This document shows positions 7,791 to 17,405 of a stretch of 35,144 nt of DNA, in pieces. Position numbers and translations under genes: made by a program. This stretch comes from Oxalobacteraceae bacterium (GTDB taxonomy: Bacteria > Pseudomonadota > Gammaproteobacteria > Burkholderiales > Burkholderiaceae_D), in assembly GCA_023259175.1 (NCBI GenBank), contig JAHFQV010000032.1:1-35144 (forward strand), given 5' to 3'. Below the pieces are notes generated by a model, which had not been told where the DNA came from, searched no databases, and saw nothing but the letters and a program-made list of their open reading frames with translations. Each line of letters begins with the position of its first letter. Within the stretch, counting starts at the first letter, position 1.

Positions 7791-7828
7791 AAAAAAAATC
7801 CCGAATTGATTTCGGGATTTTTTTTGCG
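7791..7828. terminator. Bidirectional terminator between pit and the LytTR regulator
   Basis: AAATCCCGAA (7796-7805) pairs with TTCGGGATTT (7811-7820) around a 5-base loop. There is a run of A before and a run of T after the stem, so it can stop transcription from both converging genes. Confidence 0.92.
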
Positions 7829-7840
7829 CTTTCGGGACAC

Positions 7841-8599
7841 TTACATTTGTTTGAATAAATGTACAAAACTTCGGCTCACTTCAAGCTTTTCATGCGAGCC
7901 TTTGATTTGCACGAGATGGCGGCCACGCATATCACGTACCACGCCTGAAATTGCTTTTGAATTGACTAGCGTCGAGCGATGAATTTGCCAAAATAAATTC
8001 GGGTCGAGTTCATCGGCTAAGTCGCGCACTGGCTTGCGTATCAGGGCTTCATAGCTCGCAGTTTGTACCCGAGTGTATTTTTCATCGGACTGAAAAAATA
8101 AAATATCCTCAACTGGGATTAAGCGTAATTCTTGTCCTATTGAGGCCTGTATCCATTGTAGAAATTGTGGTTTGGCGGCGATTCCCAGTTGTTTGGCCAG
8201 TTGCGATAACATCTGACTGACATCTTGTTTTTCTGTTGGTTCATTCTGTCTTGCTTTCAAACGGCTGACGGTTTTTTGCAGTCTTTCGGTGTCGGCCGGT
8301 TTGAGCACATAATCAATCGCGCCATGATCAAAAGCTTCGACTGCGTATTGATCGTAAGCGGTGATAAAAACGATGTGCGTCCGATCGCCGATTTCCGCTG
8401 CGGCCTCTAGCCCTGTTTTGGACGGCATTTTAATGTCAAGGAAAGCGAAATCCGGTTGATGTTGTTCAACTAGCGCTATCGCTTCGTTACCATTTTTTGC
8501 TTCGCCCAAAATCGTCAATTCTGGCCATACTTGTGCGAGGCGGGTACGGAGTTGTTCGCGCATGAGGCGCTCATCGTCGGCGATAATTGCGGTGGGCAT
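7841..8599 (-). CDS. LytTR-family two-component response regulator (AlgR/LytR type)
   Basis: This 252-residue protein has a receiver domain at residues 1-120, with acidic pocket IIADDERLM, phosphoacceptor Asp55 (FAFLDIKMPS), the TAYD switch region and Lys in VLKPAD. A linker and a C-terminal LytTR DNA-binding domain (about 145-248) follow, with IPVEDILFFQSDEKYTRV, LADELDPNLFWQIHRSTLVNSKAI and LEVSRSFVHLF. It binds imperfect direct repeats near promoters and acts as a transcription factor. The cognate kinase is encoded 97 bases upstream on the same strand. Target genes are not evident from the window. Confidence 0.94.
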   Translation of the reverse strand: MPTAIIADDERLMREQLRTRLAQVWPELTILGEAKNGNEAIALVEQHQPDFAFLDIKMPSKTGLEAAAEIGDRTHIVFITAYDQYAVEAFDHGAIDYVLKPADTERLQKTVSRLKARQNEPTEKQDVSQMLSQLAKQLGIAAKPQFLQWIQASIGQELRLIPVEDILFFQSDEKYTRVQTASYEALIRKPVRDLADELDPNLFWQIHRSTLVNSKAISGVVRDMRGRHLVQIKGSHEKLEVSRSFVHLFKQM

Positions 8600-8696
8600 A
8601 GCAGTCCTTTTGGGTTGATCGTAGCGGTGATCTACGCAAAGCCCCTCAGTTGTGGTCGATGGGGTCTCTGCGTAAGTGTTGGGTGGCTCTTGGCGA

Positions 8697-10013
8697 TTAT
8701 TTCACAAGATCATAGGGTATTTCAATCATTACGCAAACACCGCTAGGTTGATTGGCTGTGATGGTTAATTGCGCCTGTCCTTTGTAAAGCAGTTTTAATC
8801 GTTCACGGATGTTTTGTAGGCCTAAGCCAGTGCCATTGCTAGGGATAGCCCCAAAGCCCACACCATCGTCGCGCACCGTGACACGTAAGCGGTTTTCGTA
8901 GAGCTCTGCACGAAATTGTAAGGTGCCGCCGTCCTCTTTACATTCTAAGCCGTGTTTGATTGCATTTTCAACGATGGACTGTAGCATCATTGGTGGAAAG
9001 GCGGCCTTACGCAAATTCTCGGGCAAAATGAAGTCGATATTCAAACGTTCTTCCATTCGCATTTTAAGAAGGTCGAGATAGGATTTAACGATATCGACTT
9101 CGCGTCCAAGGTTTGTTTTAGAAGATTTTTCGCGCATTTGTGGGAGCACCGCGCGCAAGTAGCTGATGAGGCTTCTTTGCATTGCTGCGGCGCGTGGTGG
9201 ATCGGTTTCGATTAAGAATTCGACCGATGCTAAAGTGTTGAACAAAAAATGGGGTTCAACTTGTGCCTGCATCATTTGCATTTGCGCTTCGCTTACTTGG
9301 CGCATTAATGCTTCTCTTTCAGCAAAGGCGTTGGCGACCTTGGCTTTTTCTTCGGCACGAACTTTGCCGCCCATGAGCGCTTTCATTCCGAATAAACCAA
9401 AGACTAGCAGCACCACGAAATTTTGAAACCATTCTGAGGAGCGGATTTTTTCTTCATCGGTCGCGACCGCGGCGGCATCGGCTGTTTTTGCGTCGACTTC
9501 TTTTTCGACTTGCATTCGCAATTCCTGCGCCAATTCATGCGGCAGTCGAATATGGACATTGTCTTTTTCTATCTCAACGCGAGCGAGGTCGGACATGTCA
9601 TCGCCTGCTTCTGTTTCTATTTTCTTACTGGGATCGGATGGTTTTGAGTCCTTGGCGCTGTGCCATCCTTGTCCATCGATTTCAATTCGATTGCTATTTT
9701 TGATGGCAGTTTTGGTTTTGATGCGGATCCCGGTATTGTCGAATGCGACACGGTTTTCCGCTTGCGCTTTTTTATTTTGCTGTTCGGCGGCACGTTCGGC
9801 GGCCTTGCCTAGTTTGACGGTATTGGGAGTCGATGAGCCGATCAGATTTTTTTGAATGAAGGCACCAGAACTAAGGAGCAAAATCGCGAAAATGAAAAAC
9901 TTCCACCACGAGAGCTTGCCGACCCACGTTGCGGTGGCATCAAAGGCTTTGCTGGTAAACACCAAGCTTTGCTGGGCCAATACCCGAAGTTGTTCTTTTG
10001 TTGCGGCATCCAT
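8697..10013 (-). CDS. LytS/AlgZ-type membrane sensor histidine kinase
   Basis: This 438-residue protein has transmembrane segments at about 36-57 (WWKFFIFAILLLSSGAFI) and 195-213 (WFQNFVVLLVFGLFGMKAL). They enclose a periplasmic region of about 135 residues that is charged and has no recognised fold. A coiled linker leads to the His_kinase domain (PF06580 type) with His255 in QVEPHFLFNTL, then an HATPase with VENAIKHG and the G boxes DDGVGFG and GTGLGLQNIRERL. It should phosphorylate the LytTR regulator encoded downstream. The periplasmic part has no known ligand-binding motif, so the signal is unknown. Confidence 0.93.
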   Translation of the reverse strand: MDAATKEQLRVLAQQSLVFTSKAFDATATWVGKLSWWKFFIFAILLLSSGAFIQKNLIGSSTPNTVKLGKAAERAAEQQNKKAQAENRVAFDNTGIRIKTKTAIKNSNRIEIDGQGWHSAKDSKPSDPSKKIETEAGDDMSDLARVEIEKDNVHIRLPHELAQELRMQVEKEVDAKTADAAAVATDEEKIRSSEWFQNFVVLLVFGLFGMKALMGGKVRAEEKAKVANAFAEREALMRQVSEAQMQMMQAQVEPHFLFNTLASVEFLIETDPPRAAAMQRSLISYLRAVLPQMREKSSKTNLGREVDIVKSYLDLLKMRMEERLNIDFILPENLRKAAFPPMMLQSIVENAIKHGLECKEDGGTLQFRAELYENRLRVTVRDDGVGFGAIPSNGTGLGLQNIRERLKLLYKGQAQLTITANQPSGVCVMIEIPYDLVK

Positions 10014-10160
10014 AGTTGTAAAAATTTTCCTGATCGATTGTCGGTTTGAAGGTATTCATCCGATTGATTTATCATCACTTTAACTGAGAATTAAAGTATG
10101 CGCGCGCTGTTTGCGACAGAGTGATGAAATAGGGGGGTAGAGCGAATTTGTCTGCTGGTA

Positions 10161-10182
10161 GTCGGTATGTCGGTATGTCGGT
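10161..10182. repeat. Short tandem repeat of an 8-base unit
   Basis: The unit GTCGGTAT occurs twice in full and once in part (GTCGGT), in the gap between the EAL protein gene and the kinase gene. It could vary in copy number by slippage. Its position is about 150 bases upstream of the kinase start, so an effect on kinase expression is possible but unproven. Confidence 0.6.
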
Positions 10183-10236
10183 GTTACAAGAAACGTTCGT
10201 AAATCGTTTTAACTCGTTTGCGCTGGGGGCTCGAAT

Positions 10237-12492
10237 TTAAATGGAATTGGTCGCTACTGAATTGAGGTGTAACCATTCGTGTAAATCACCTAATGTTTTC
10301 GGTTTTGCATAGAAATAACCTTGCGCCAAATGACAACCGTATTGTAGTAGTGTTTTCGCTTGTTGTTCGGTTTCTACCCCTTCCGCGATGACACTGATGT
10401 TGAGGCTTTGACTGAGTTGGATAATCATTTTGGCGATGCTGCCATCGGAGTTGGCATCACGAATTTCGTTGACGAAAGCGCGGTCAATTTTGAGTTTGTC
10501 TACATTCAGTTTTTGCAGATGGCTCAGGGAAGAAAAGCCGGTTCCGAAATCGTCGATGGAAATCTGCGGGCCTAATTTTTTGATGTGGCTGAGTGACTCA
10601 ATGAGGACATTTGGATCAGTCATCGCCATCGACTCCGTAATTTCTAGTTCAAGACAATGTGCCGGTGCTTTGGTGTCACGCAAAGCACGCTCCAAACTTT
10701 GCAAGAACAGCGGGTGATTAAACTGCGCTTGGGAGACATTGACTGCCATTTTAAATTCAGTGAATCCGAGCTTATGTAGATGAACCAGCTCAAAACATGC
10801 GCTACGCAAAACCCATTCGCCGATGTCGATAATCAGGCCTGAATATTCGGCAATTGGAATGAACTGGTCGGGCGGAACGAATTCGCCATCGCCGGTTTTC
10901 CAGCGCAGCAGGGCTTCAGCGCCGACTGCTTTTTGATCGCGCATATCCACTTGAGGTTGATAGACGACGAATAGTTTTTCATTTTCAAATGCGGCGCGCA
11001 AGGCATGCATCATGCGAACCCGCTCGCGAATTTCGACACCCATGTCAAGCGTGAAATAGCTATAGGACGAGCGTTGCAGTGACTTGGCCCTTTTGAGTGC
11101 GATGTTGGTATCCTTGAGTACTTCGGCGCTGCCACCTTGATAGTTTTCTAGTCGAATTAAGCCGATCGTCGAAGTCAGTTGAACCTCTTGTTTTTCGACT
11201 TCAAAAGGCTCGCTAAAAATAGCGGTGATATTGGTGGGTGAGACTTGATTTTCATGGCCAAGCACGGAAAACGTGTCGCCACCAACCCGCGCGATGTGGC
11301 AACTCGATCCGAAATTAGCGTTAAGGCGCTTCGCAACGGCGCAGAGTAAGGCATCGCCAAATTGATGTCCCAATGCGTCATTGGTTTCTGCGAAATGGTC
11401 GATGTCAATCAATGATAAAACACTGCGATCCTTCGACGCTGATAACAAAGTTTCGTTAAGTGTCTGTAGCAATTTGAGCCGATTCGCCAAGCCAGTGAGT
11501 GGGTCGAAATAAGCGTAGCGATGCAAGCTTGAGGTCAGCGATACGTTATTAAATCCAACTGTAATATTGCTGCAGAAAACGCCGATCAAGCGCTGCTCCA
11601 ACGCATTGATTACCGTGTTTGTCTGAAAGAAAATGCAGAAATGATTGAGTGCGTTATCACTAAAAATGAGGGCTGCTCGGTTGCCTTCGTAGGTATGATT
11701 GCCTTCACGCAGTGCTGTGTGGATGATCGCTTGATCGAGTTTTTCATTGAACTGATTTTGGTCGTTTAGATTTGAAAACATCCCAGAAGTGGCAAGGCAA
11801 TGAATATGGTTTTCTTCGGTGAAGCTGAGCACGTCGCCTTTGAAAGTACACACGAATGCATCGAGTGGGCGTTCAAGTAAAGTGCTCATTTGTGATAGCA
11901 CACATTCACAAAAATGCGATAGTCCATTCTGTGACATCAATTCATTACTCGCGCTTACAATAAATTCTAATCCGCGTTGATTTGCCGTGATCGCGCAAAT
12001 CTGCTCGTAGGAGCGTATCGCGGAGGTGACTGCGGTATAGAGTTTGGTGCGGGTTAATTCCGATTTAGTTTTGTAGTCGTTAATATCAAAATCTCGGATG
12101 GCATCGATTTCTGGCGCATAACCTGGCTGACCTGTGCGCAAAATAATACGAACATCATTAAGTCCTAAATTTTTCCTGACGTAATTGACGAGATTAAGGC
12201 CCGCATCTTGCTGCTCCATGACGACATCTAACAAAATCACCGCAATATCGGCTTCCTTGCTTAGGATATCTCTGGCTTCCGCAGCGGAATGCGCATGGAG
12301 AAAGCTCAGTGGGCGATGCTGAATTTCGAGATTCCCAAGAGCGAACATGGTCGCTGAATGTACGTCGGGATCGTCGTCGATGATCATGATGCGCCAACTC
12401 GGGCGCATCAATTGCATGGCGAAAGTGGAATCGCTGTTGGCCTCATCGACGAAAACCAGTGGTTCTTCGCTGGGTCGATTGGTTTCGCTCAT
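10237..12492 (-). CDS. Response regulator with degenerate GGDEF and intact EAL domains (probable c-di-GMP phosphodiesterase)
   Basis: Residue numbers count from the GTG at 12504. A receiver domain (about 36-165) has IIDDDPD, Asp93 (ILLDVVM), Thr124 and Lys145. A region resembling DUF3369 (about 175-325) follows. The GGDEF domain (about 335-490) has a changed signature, GGDTF, so cyclase activity is unlikely. The EAL domain (about 500-745) keeps its catalytic set: GAEALLRW, AVNVSQAQF, LEITES, SIDDFGTGFSSL, KIDRAFV, IAEGVETE and AQGYFYAKP. It should hydrolyse c-di-GMP under phosphorylation control; no kinase for the receiver is adjacent except the LytS-type one downstream. ATG 12492 is preferred: its Shine-Dalgarno (TTTGGAG) overlaps the GTG at 12504, making that start unlikely. 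Confidence 0.92.
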   Translation of the reverse strand: MSETNRPSEEPLVFVDEANSDSTFAMQLMRPSWRIMIIDDDPDVHSATMFALGNLEIQHRPLSFLHAHSAAEARDILSKEADIAVILLDVVMEQQDAGLNLVNYVRKNLGLNDVRIILRTGQPGYAPEIDAIRDFDINDYKTKSELTRTKLYTAVTSAIRSYEQICAITANQRGLEFIVSASNELMSQNGLSHFCECVLSQMSTLLERPLDAFVCTFKGDVLSFTEENHIHCLATSGMFSNLNDQNQFNEKLDQAIIHTALREGNHTYEGNRAALIFSDNALNHFCIFFQTNTVINALEQRLIGVFCSNITVGFNNVSLTSSLHRYAYFDPLTGLANRLKLLQTLNETLLSASKDRSVLSLIDIDHFAETNDALGHQFGDALLCAVAKRLNANFGSSCHIARVGGDTFSVLGHENQVSPTNITAIFSEPFEVEKQEVQLTSTIGLIRLENYQGGSAEVLKDTNIALKRAKSLQRSSYSYFTLDMGVEIRERVRMMHALRAAFENEKLFVVYQPQVDMRDQKAVGAEALLRWKTGDGEFVPPDQFIPIAEYSGLIIDIGEWVLRSACFELVHLHKLGFTEFKMAVNVSQAQFNHPLFLQSLERALRDTKAPAHCLELEITESMAMTDPNVLIESLSHIKKLGPQISIDDFGTGFSSLSHLQKLNVDKLKIDRAFVNEIRDANSDGSIAKMIIQLSQSLNISVIAEGVETEQQAKTLLQYGCHLAQGYFYAKPKTLGDLHEWLHLNSVATNSI

Positions 12493-12660
12493 CGTAATTT
12501 TCACTCCAAAGGAGGTTGTTTGGCGGCGATAGCTCAGTCAGACTTCTAGATGACAGTATAAGGCATGTTTGGTGGGGAAACTGTTGGGTTAGTGCAAAAT
12601 TTTGGTTTTTGCTGCTTTTATCCCTATATCGTCTCTCTCCCTGTGTTTTTTCTCTAACAC

Positions 12661-12682
12661 TGATAGAATGTTTTGCATTCTC
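12661..12682 (+). promoter_or_regulatory. Candidate extended -10 promoter and small inverted repeat upstream of aroC
   Basis: TGATAGAAT (12661-12669) is an extended -10 element about 35 bases before the aroC ATG. AGAATG-N5-CATTCT (12666-12682) forms a small inverted repeat over the expected start of transcription. The wider gap (12493-12704) separates two divergent genes and holds nothing else recognisable. Confidence 0.45.
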
Positions 12683-12704
12683 TCACTTCAATTTTGTGTT
12701 CAAT

Positions 12705-13778
12705 ATGTCTGGAAATACCTTAGGTACACTTTTTACGGTCACCACTTTCGGTGAGTCACATGGTCCGGCGATTGGCTGTGTGGTCGATGGTTGCCCTCCA
12801 GGGCTGGAACTTTCTGAATTAGATATTCAACCCGAACTTGATCGCCGTCGTCCAGGCACTTCGCGTCATGTGACGCAAAGGCAAGAGCCTGATCGTGTGG
12901 AAATTTTGTCCGGTGTCTATGAGGGAAAAACGACGGGGACGCCGATTGCTTTACTGATTCGCAATGAAGATCAGCGTAGTAAAGACTATGGCAATATTGT
13001 TGAAACATTTAGGCCAGGACATGCGGATTTTACCTATTGGAAAAAATACGGTATTCGTGATCCGCGGGGCGGTGGCCGTTCTTCTGCGCGCTTAACCGCG
13101 CCCGCAGTGGGTGCCGCCGCGATTGCCAAAAAATGGTTGTTGCAAGAATTTGGCACGACATTTCACGGCGGAATGACCGCCTTGGGTGATATTGCGATTC
13201 CGGTGGTGGACTGGTCACATAGTGCGCATAATCCGTTTTTTGCGCCCACAGATGATGCGAGTTTGATCGCCAAATTAGAGTCCACAATGGATGCTTTGCG
13301 CAAAGATGGTGACTCTATCGGTGCCCGTATTGATGTCTTGGCGCGCAATGTGCCGGTTGGCTTGGGTGAGCCGATTTACGATAAGCTCGATGCAGAAATT
13401 GCGTATGTCATGATGGGTATTAATGCTGTGAAAGGCGTGGAAATTGGCGCGGGATTTGAATCAATACGGCAACGTGGTTCAGAGCATGGTGATGAAATGA
13501 GTGCCGCAGGTTTTCTTGGTAATAACGCCGGCGGTATTTTGGGCGGAATATCTAGCGGACAGGACATTACGGTGTCCTTGGCGATCAAACCCACTTCTTC
13601 GATTCGAGTGCCGCGTCAGTCCATCGACAAGGCAGGTCAGAGCGTGATGGTGGAAACTTTTGGACGCCACGATCCTTGCGTTGGGATTCGAGCGACCCCA
13701 ATTGCCGAAGCGATGTTAGCCCTAGTGCTGATGGATCATGCGCTGCGCCATCGTGCCCAATGTGGTTTTGGGCGATAA
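12705..13778 (+). CDS. aroC: Chorismate synthase
   Basis: This 357-residue enzyme performs the last step of the shikimate pathway, converting 5-enolpyruvylshikimate-3-phosphate to chorismate with reduced FMN. The three family signatures are visible: [21 protein letters not shown] near the start, [11 protein letters not shown] in the middle, and [22 protein letters not shown] near the end. ATG 12705 ([10 protein letters not shown]) is the conserved start; the frame is open 63 codons upstream but that part is non-coding in appearance. It ends at an intrinsic terminator and is divergent from the EAL protein gene. Confidence 0.97.
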   Translation: MSGNTLGTLFTVTTFGESHGPAIGCVVDGCPPGLELSELDIQPELDRRRPGTSRHVTQRQEPDRVEILSGVYEGKTTGTPIALLIRNEDQRSKDYGNIVETFRPGHADFTYWKKYGIRDPRGGGRSSARLTAPAVGAAAIAKKWLLQEFGTTFHGGMTALGDIAIPVVDWSHSAHNPFFAPTDDASLIAKLESTMDALRKDGDSIGARIDVLARNVPVGLGEPIYDKLDAEIAYVMMGINAVKGVEIGAGFESIRQRGSEHGDEMSAAGFLGNNAGGILGGISSGQDITVSLAIKPTSSIRVPRQSIDKAGQSVMVETFGRHDPCVGIRATPIAEAMLALVLMDHALRHRAQCGFGR

Positions 13779-13810
13779 ATTGCCATATTGGTATATCAGC
13801 GAGTCTGAAT

Positions 13811-13844
13811 AAAAAACGGAAATTTTTCGATTTCCGTTTCTTTT
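13811..13844 (+). terminator. Intrinsic terminator after aroC
   Basis: AAACGGAAAT (13814-13823) pairs perfectly with ATTTCCGTTT (13830-13839) around a 6-base loop, followed by CTTTT. Confidence 0.85.
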
Positions 13845-13995
13845 GCAATTTTAAATTTCGCTAAATTGATTTTTTTTGTGCTTTTGTCTGGCGCTTGAAC
13901 GCTTCAAAAAAATCTGAGGGAGCGGTTTTGCATCGCACAATTGTGGCATAATCGAAAGCTAAATTTAGCCGAGATTTTCCACTAGGTATTTGTTT

Positions 13996-15396
13996 ATGTC
14001 CAAAACCCTTTACGACAAACTTTGGGAGTCGCACCTCGTCCATTCTGAGGCCGATGGCACTGCGATTTTGTATATTGATCGTCATTTGCTGCACGAAGTC
14101 ACCAGTCCACAAGCATTTGAAGGCTTGCAGTTAGCCGGGCGTGAGCCTTGGCGCAATTCGGCTAATCTGGTCGTGGCTGACCACAATGTTCCCACGACCG
14201 ATCGCAAGCTCGGTATCGTTGATCCGATTTCGCGATTGCAGGTTGAAACGCTCGATGCCAACGCGCAGCGCTATGGCTTGAGTTACTTTGGTATGCATGA
14301 TCAAAGGCAGGGCATTGTGCATGTGATAGGCCCTGAGCAGGGCGCGACCTTGCCCGGAATGACCGTGGTGTGTGGCGATTCACATACCTCAACCCATGGC
14401 GCGTTTGCTTGCCTTGCGCATGGTATCGGTACGTCGGAAGTCGAACACGTATTGGCTACCCAAACCTTGATCACAAAAAAGTCCAAAGCCATGCAAATTT
14501 TGGTCGAGGGAGTTTTGCCATTGGGCGTAACTTCTAAAGATGTGGTGCTGGCGATTATCGGAAAAATGGGGACGGCCGGGGGAACCGGTTACGCGATTGA
14601 ATTTGCCGGTTCTGCGATTCGTGCGATGTCGATGGAATCGCGTATGACGGTTTGTAATATGGCGATTGAGGCAGGCGCACGGGCGGGCATCATTGCGGTT
14701 GATCAAATCACCATCGACTACGTTCAAGGTCGGCCTTTGAGCCCGACCGGCGAGGCTTGGACGCAAGCAGTCGATTATTGGCGCGGTCTGCATAGTGATG
14801 ATGATGCGATATTCGATCGTGTGATTGAACTCAACGTGAGCGATATCAAGCCGCAAGTGACCTGGGGCACCTCACCCGAAATGGTGGTGGCAATCGATGG
14901 CAAAATTCCGAGTCCTGACGACGAAAGCGATCCGGTAAAACGTGAAGCCTATAAAAAAGCTTTGCAGTATATGGGCTTGGAGGCCAATGCTCCGATCACG
15001 ACGGTGCAGATCGATAAAGTGTTTATCGGCTCTTGTACCAATTCGCGGATTGAGGATTTACGCGCCGCTGCCGCGATTGTGGTGGGTAAGCATCGTGCGC
15101 CCAATGTAAAGTTGGCGATGGTGGTTCCGGGTTCTGGTTTGGTGAAGGCGCAAGCGGAAAATGAGGGGCTAGACCGGATTTTTCTCGATGCCGGTTTTGA
15201 ATGGCGTGACCCAGGTTGCTCCATGTGTTTAGCCATGAACGCAGATCGTTTGGAACCGGGTGAACGTTGTGCCTCGACTTCTAACCGTAATTTTGAGGGG
15301 CGGCAAGGTCAGGGTGGGCGTACCCACTTAGTGTCGCCGGTGATGGCCGCCGCCGCTGGTATTGCGGGGCATTTTGTCGATGTGCGGACGTTGTGA
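13996..15396 (+). CDS. leuC: 3-isopropylmalate dehydratase large subunit
   Basis: This 466-residue aconitase-family protein isomerises 2- to 3-isopropylmalate in leucine biosynthesis, together with LeuD. The [4Fe-4S] cluster ligands are Cys347 (GSCTNSR), Cys408 and Cys411 ([11 protein letters not shown]). [14 protein letters not shown] and [11 protein letters not shown] are also conserved. ATG 13996 ([10 protein letters not shown]) is the usual start; an in-frame TTG two codons earlier is less likely. It begins a leucine cluster in which leuD follows after a small lipoprotein gene rather than directly. The length matches the family. Confidence 0.97.
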   Translation: MSKTLYDKLWESHLVHSEADGTAILYIDRHLLHEVTSPQAFEGLQLAGREPWRNSANLVVADHNVPTTDRKLGIVDPISRLQVETLDANAQRYGLSYFGMHDQRQGIVHVIGPEQGATLPGMTVVCGDSHTSTHGAFACLAHGIGTSEVEHVLATQTLITKKSKAMQILVEGVLPLGVTSKDVVLAIIGKMGTAGGTGYAIEFAGSAIRAMSMESRMTVCNMAIEAGARAGIIAVDQITIDYVQGRPLSPTGEAWTQAVDYWRGLHSDDDAIFDRVIELNVSDIKPQVTWGTSPEMVVAIDGKIPSPDDESDPVKREAYKKALQYMGLEANAPITTVQIDKVFIGSCTNSRIEDLRAAAAIVVGKHRAPNVKLAMVVPGSGLVKAQAENEGLDRIFLDAGFEWRDPGCSMCLAMNADRLEPGERCASTSNRNFEGRQGQGGRTHLVSPVMAAAAGIAGHFVDVRTL

Positions 15397-15446
15397 ACTA
15401 GCGTGGTTTTTGGGTCGAAAAGTGGACATTTGTAGAGGAGTAGAAA

Positions 15447-15578
15447 ATGAAGAAATTGATCACTATGTGTGTAGTCATGATGAGTTTATTTCAGCTAAGT
15501 GCATGTAACACGATGCAAGGTTTCGGTAAGGACGTTAAGAAGGCCGGCGAAGCGGTTGAAAACGCAGGAAAGCATTAG
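15447..15578 (+). CDS. Entericidin-like small lipoprotein
   Basis: This is a 43-residue open frame between leuC and leuD. It has a signal peptide with lipobox LSAC (Cys20), then [22 protein letters not shown]. The mature part of about 24 residues, with its GxGKDVxxAGxAVExA pattern, is the entericidin A/B signature. In enterics these form an envelope-associated antidote/toxin pair; in Burkholderiales single copies lie between leuC and leuD, where function is unclear. AGAGGAG (15434-15440) provides a good ribosome binding site. The stop is two bases before the leuD ATG, so the two are probably translationally coupled. Confidence 0.9.
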   Translation: MKKLITMCVVMMSLFQLSACNTMQGFGKDVKKAGEAVENAGKH

Positions 15579-15580
15579 TT

Positions 15581-16228
15581 ATGGAAAAATTTGCTTTGCT
15601 CGAAGGCTTAGTCGCGCCCTTAGATCGTGCGAACGTGGATACCGATGCGATTATTCCTAAGCAGTTCTTAAAGTCGATTAAGCGTAGTGGTTTTGGTCCT
15701 AATCTTTTTGATGAGTGGCGTTATCTCGACCATGGTGAGCCGGGTATGGACAATAGCGTGCGTCCGCTCAATCCCGATTTTGTACTCAATCAAGCGGCTT
15801 ATCAAGGCGCTGCAATTTTATTGACGCGTAAAAATTTTGGTTGTGGCTCTTCGCGTGAGCATGCACCTTGGGCCTTGGAGCAATTTGGGTTTAGGGTGGT
15901 GATTGCGCCTAGCTTTGCCGATATTTTCTTTAATAACTGCTTTAAGAATGGCGTGCTGCCCATCGTCCTTTCGGAAGAGAAAGTCGATGAGTTATTTAAG
16001 CGCACACAAGCGCAGCCAGGTTTTTGTTTGACAGTGGACTTGGAAAACCAAGTCGTAAAAAATGTTGAGCATGACATCGCTTGGACTTTCGAAGTCGATG
16101 CCTTTCGCAAATATTGCTTGACCCATGGCTTGGACGATATCGGTTTGACGCTGGTACACGCAGAAAAAATTCGCGCATTTGAAAAAAATCATATCGAAAA
16201 ATTCCCTTGGCTGAGCACGAAACTGTAG
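15581..16228 (+). CDS. leuD: 3-isopropylmalate dehydratase small subunit
   Basis: This 215-residue protein is the swivel-domain subunit that pairs with LeuC. It begins [30 protein letters not shown] and contains [15 protein letters not shown] and the [13 protein letters not shown] strand, all typical. The ATG is preceded by AGGA inside the end of the entericidin gene. leuB follows after 35 bases. Confidence 0.97.
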   Translation: MEKFALLEGLVAPLDRANVDTDAIIPKQFLKSIKRSGFGPNLFDEWRYLDHGEPGMDNSVRPLNPDFVLNQAAYQGAAILLTRKNFGCGSSREHAPWALEQFGFRVVIAPSFADIFFNNCFKNGVLPIVLSEEKVDELFKRTQAQPGFCLTVDLENQVVKNVEHDIAWTFEVDAFRKYCLTHGLDDIGLTLVHAEKIRAFEKNHIEKFPWLSTKL

Positions 16229-16263
16229 GGCTCAAGCTCCTTTGAAAATTTAAAAAATTACGC

Positions 16264-17334
16264 ATGAAAATAGCTATTTTGCCGGGCGATGGTATCGGCC
16301 CTGAAATCGTCACCGAAGCCGTTCAAGTATTAAATGCCTTGGGTGAGTCATTTGAAATGGAAACGGCACCCGTAGGTGGTGCTGGTTACGAGGCTTACGG
16401 ACATCCTTTGCCTGAGTCCACCTTGAAGTTAGCATTGCAAGCCGACGCAGTCTTATTTGGTGCGGTCGGTGCTTGGAAATACGATCAACTCGAACGCGCT
16501 TTACGGCCAGAACAAGCGATTTTAGGTTTGCGAAAACATCTCAATTTATTTGCGAATTTTCGGCCAGCGATACTTTACCCTGAGTTGGCAGGCGCATCGA
16601 GTTTAAAACCTGAAGTCGTGTCGGGTTTAGATTTACTGATCATCCGTGAATTGACAGGCGATATTTATTTTGGACAGCCACGCGGCGTTCGAGAGTGTCC
16701 TGATGGACCTTTCAAGGGGCAGCGTGAAGGCTTTGATACCATGCGTTACGCAGAAGGCGAAGTGCGACGGATTGCCCATGTCGCCTTTCAAGCTGCGCGT
16801 AAAAGAGACAAGCGTTTAACCAGTGTCGATAAAGCCAACGTGCTAGAAACCTTCCAATTTTGGAAGGACATTATGATCGACGTGCACAGGGAATATCCCG
16901 ATGTGACATTGGATCATATGTATGTCGATAACGCGGCGATGCAATTAGTGCGTGCACCGAAAAAATTTGACGTGATTGTGACGGGCAATATGTTTGGCGA
17001 TATTTTGTCGGATGCGGCTGCGATGTTGACAGGTTCGATAGGGATGTTGCCTTCGGCTTCTTTAGATGCAAATAACAAAGGTTTATATGAACCTTCACAT
17101 GGCTCGGCACCCGATATCGCAGGTAAAAATATCGCCAATCCTCTCGCAACAATTTTGTCTGCCGCGATGATGTTACGGTTTTCTTTGGGATTGCCAGAAC
17201 AAGCGGAGCGTATTGAGAATGCGGTGAAGTCAGTGTTGCATCAGGGCTTGCGTACGCCTGATATTTTTGAAGACGGTTGTCGTAAAGTGAGCACTTCGGA
17301 AATGGGTGCTGCGGTTGTTAAGGCGTTGGTGTAG
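16264..17334 (+). CDS. leuB: 3-isopropylmalate dehydrogenase
   Basis: This 356-residue NAD-dependent enzyme oxidatively decarboxylates 3-isopropylmalate, the third leucine-specific step. The sequence shows [16 protein letters not shown] at the N-terminus, the substrate-binding [14 protein letters not shown], the DKANVLE lysine, YVDNAAMQL, and the family signature [24 protein letters not shown]. The following [21 protein letters not shown] binds the cofactor. It is of normal length. asd lies 71 bases downstream on the same strand, as in many Burkholderiales. Confidence 0.97.
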   Translation: MKIAILPGDGIGPEIVTEAVQVLNALGESFEMETAPVGGAGYEAYGHPLPESTLKLALQADAVLFGAVGAWKYDQLERALRPEQAILGLRKHLNLFANFRPAILYPELAGASSLKPEVVSGLDLLIIRELTGDIYFGQPRGVRECPDGPFKGQREGFDTMRYAEGEVRRIAHVAFQAARKRDKRLTSVDKANVLETFQFWKDIMIDVHREYPDVTLDHMYVDNAAMQLVRAPKKFDVIVTGNMFGDILSDAAAMLTGSIGMLPSASLDANNKGLYEPSHGSAPDIAGKNIANPLATILSAAMMLRFSLGLPEQAERIENAVKSVLHQGLRTPDIFEDGCRKVSTSEMGAAVVKALV

Positions 17335-17405
17335 AAAATTTCAGTAATCCGTGTCAGCGCAATTGTGGCTCGATACGTTAAGAAATATTTTGATATTAGG
17401 GAAAG

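Noticed and set aside
12516-12704. N-terminal extension of chorismate synthase
   Set aside because: The extension is rich in Phe, Leu, Trp and Cys, has no similarity to the family, and covers the promoter region. The conserved start is ATG 12705.
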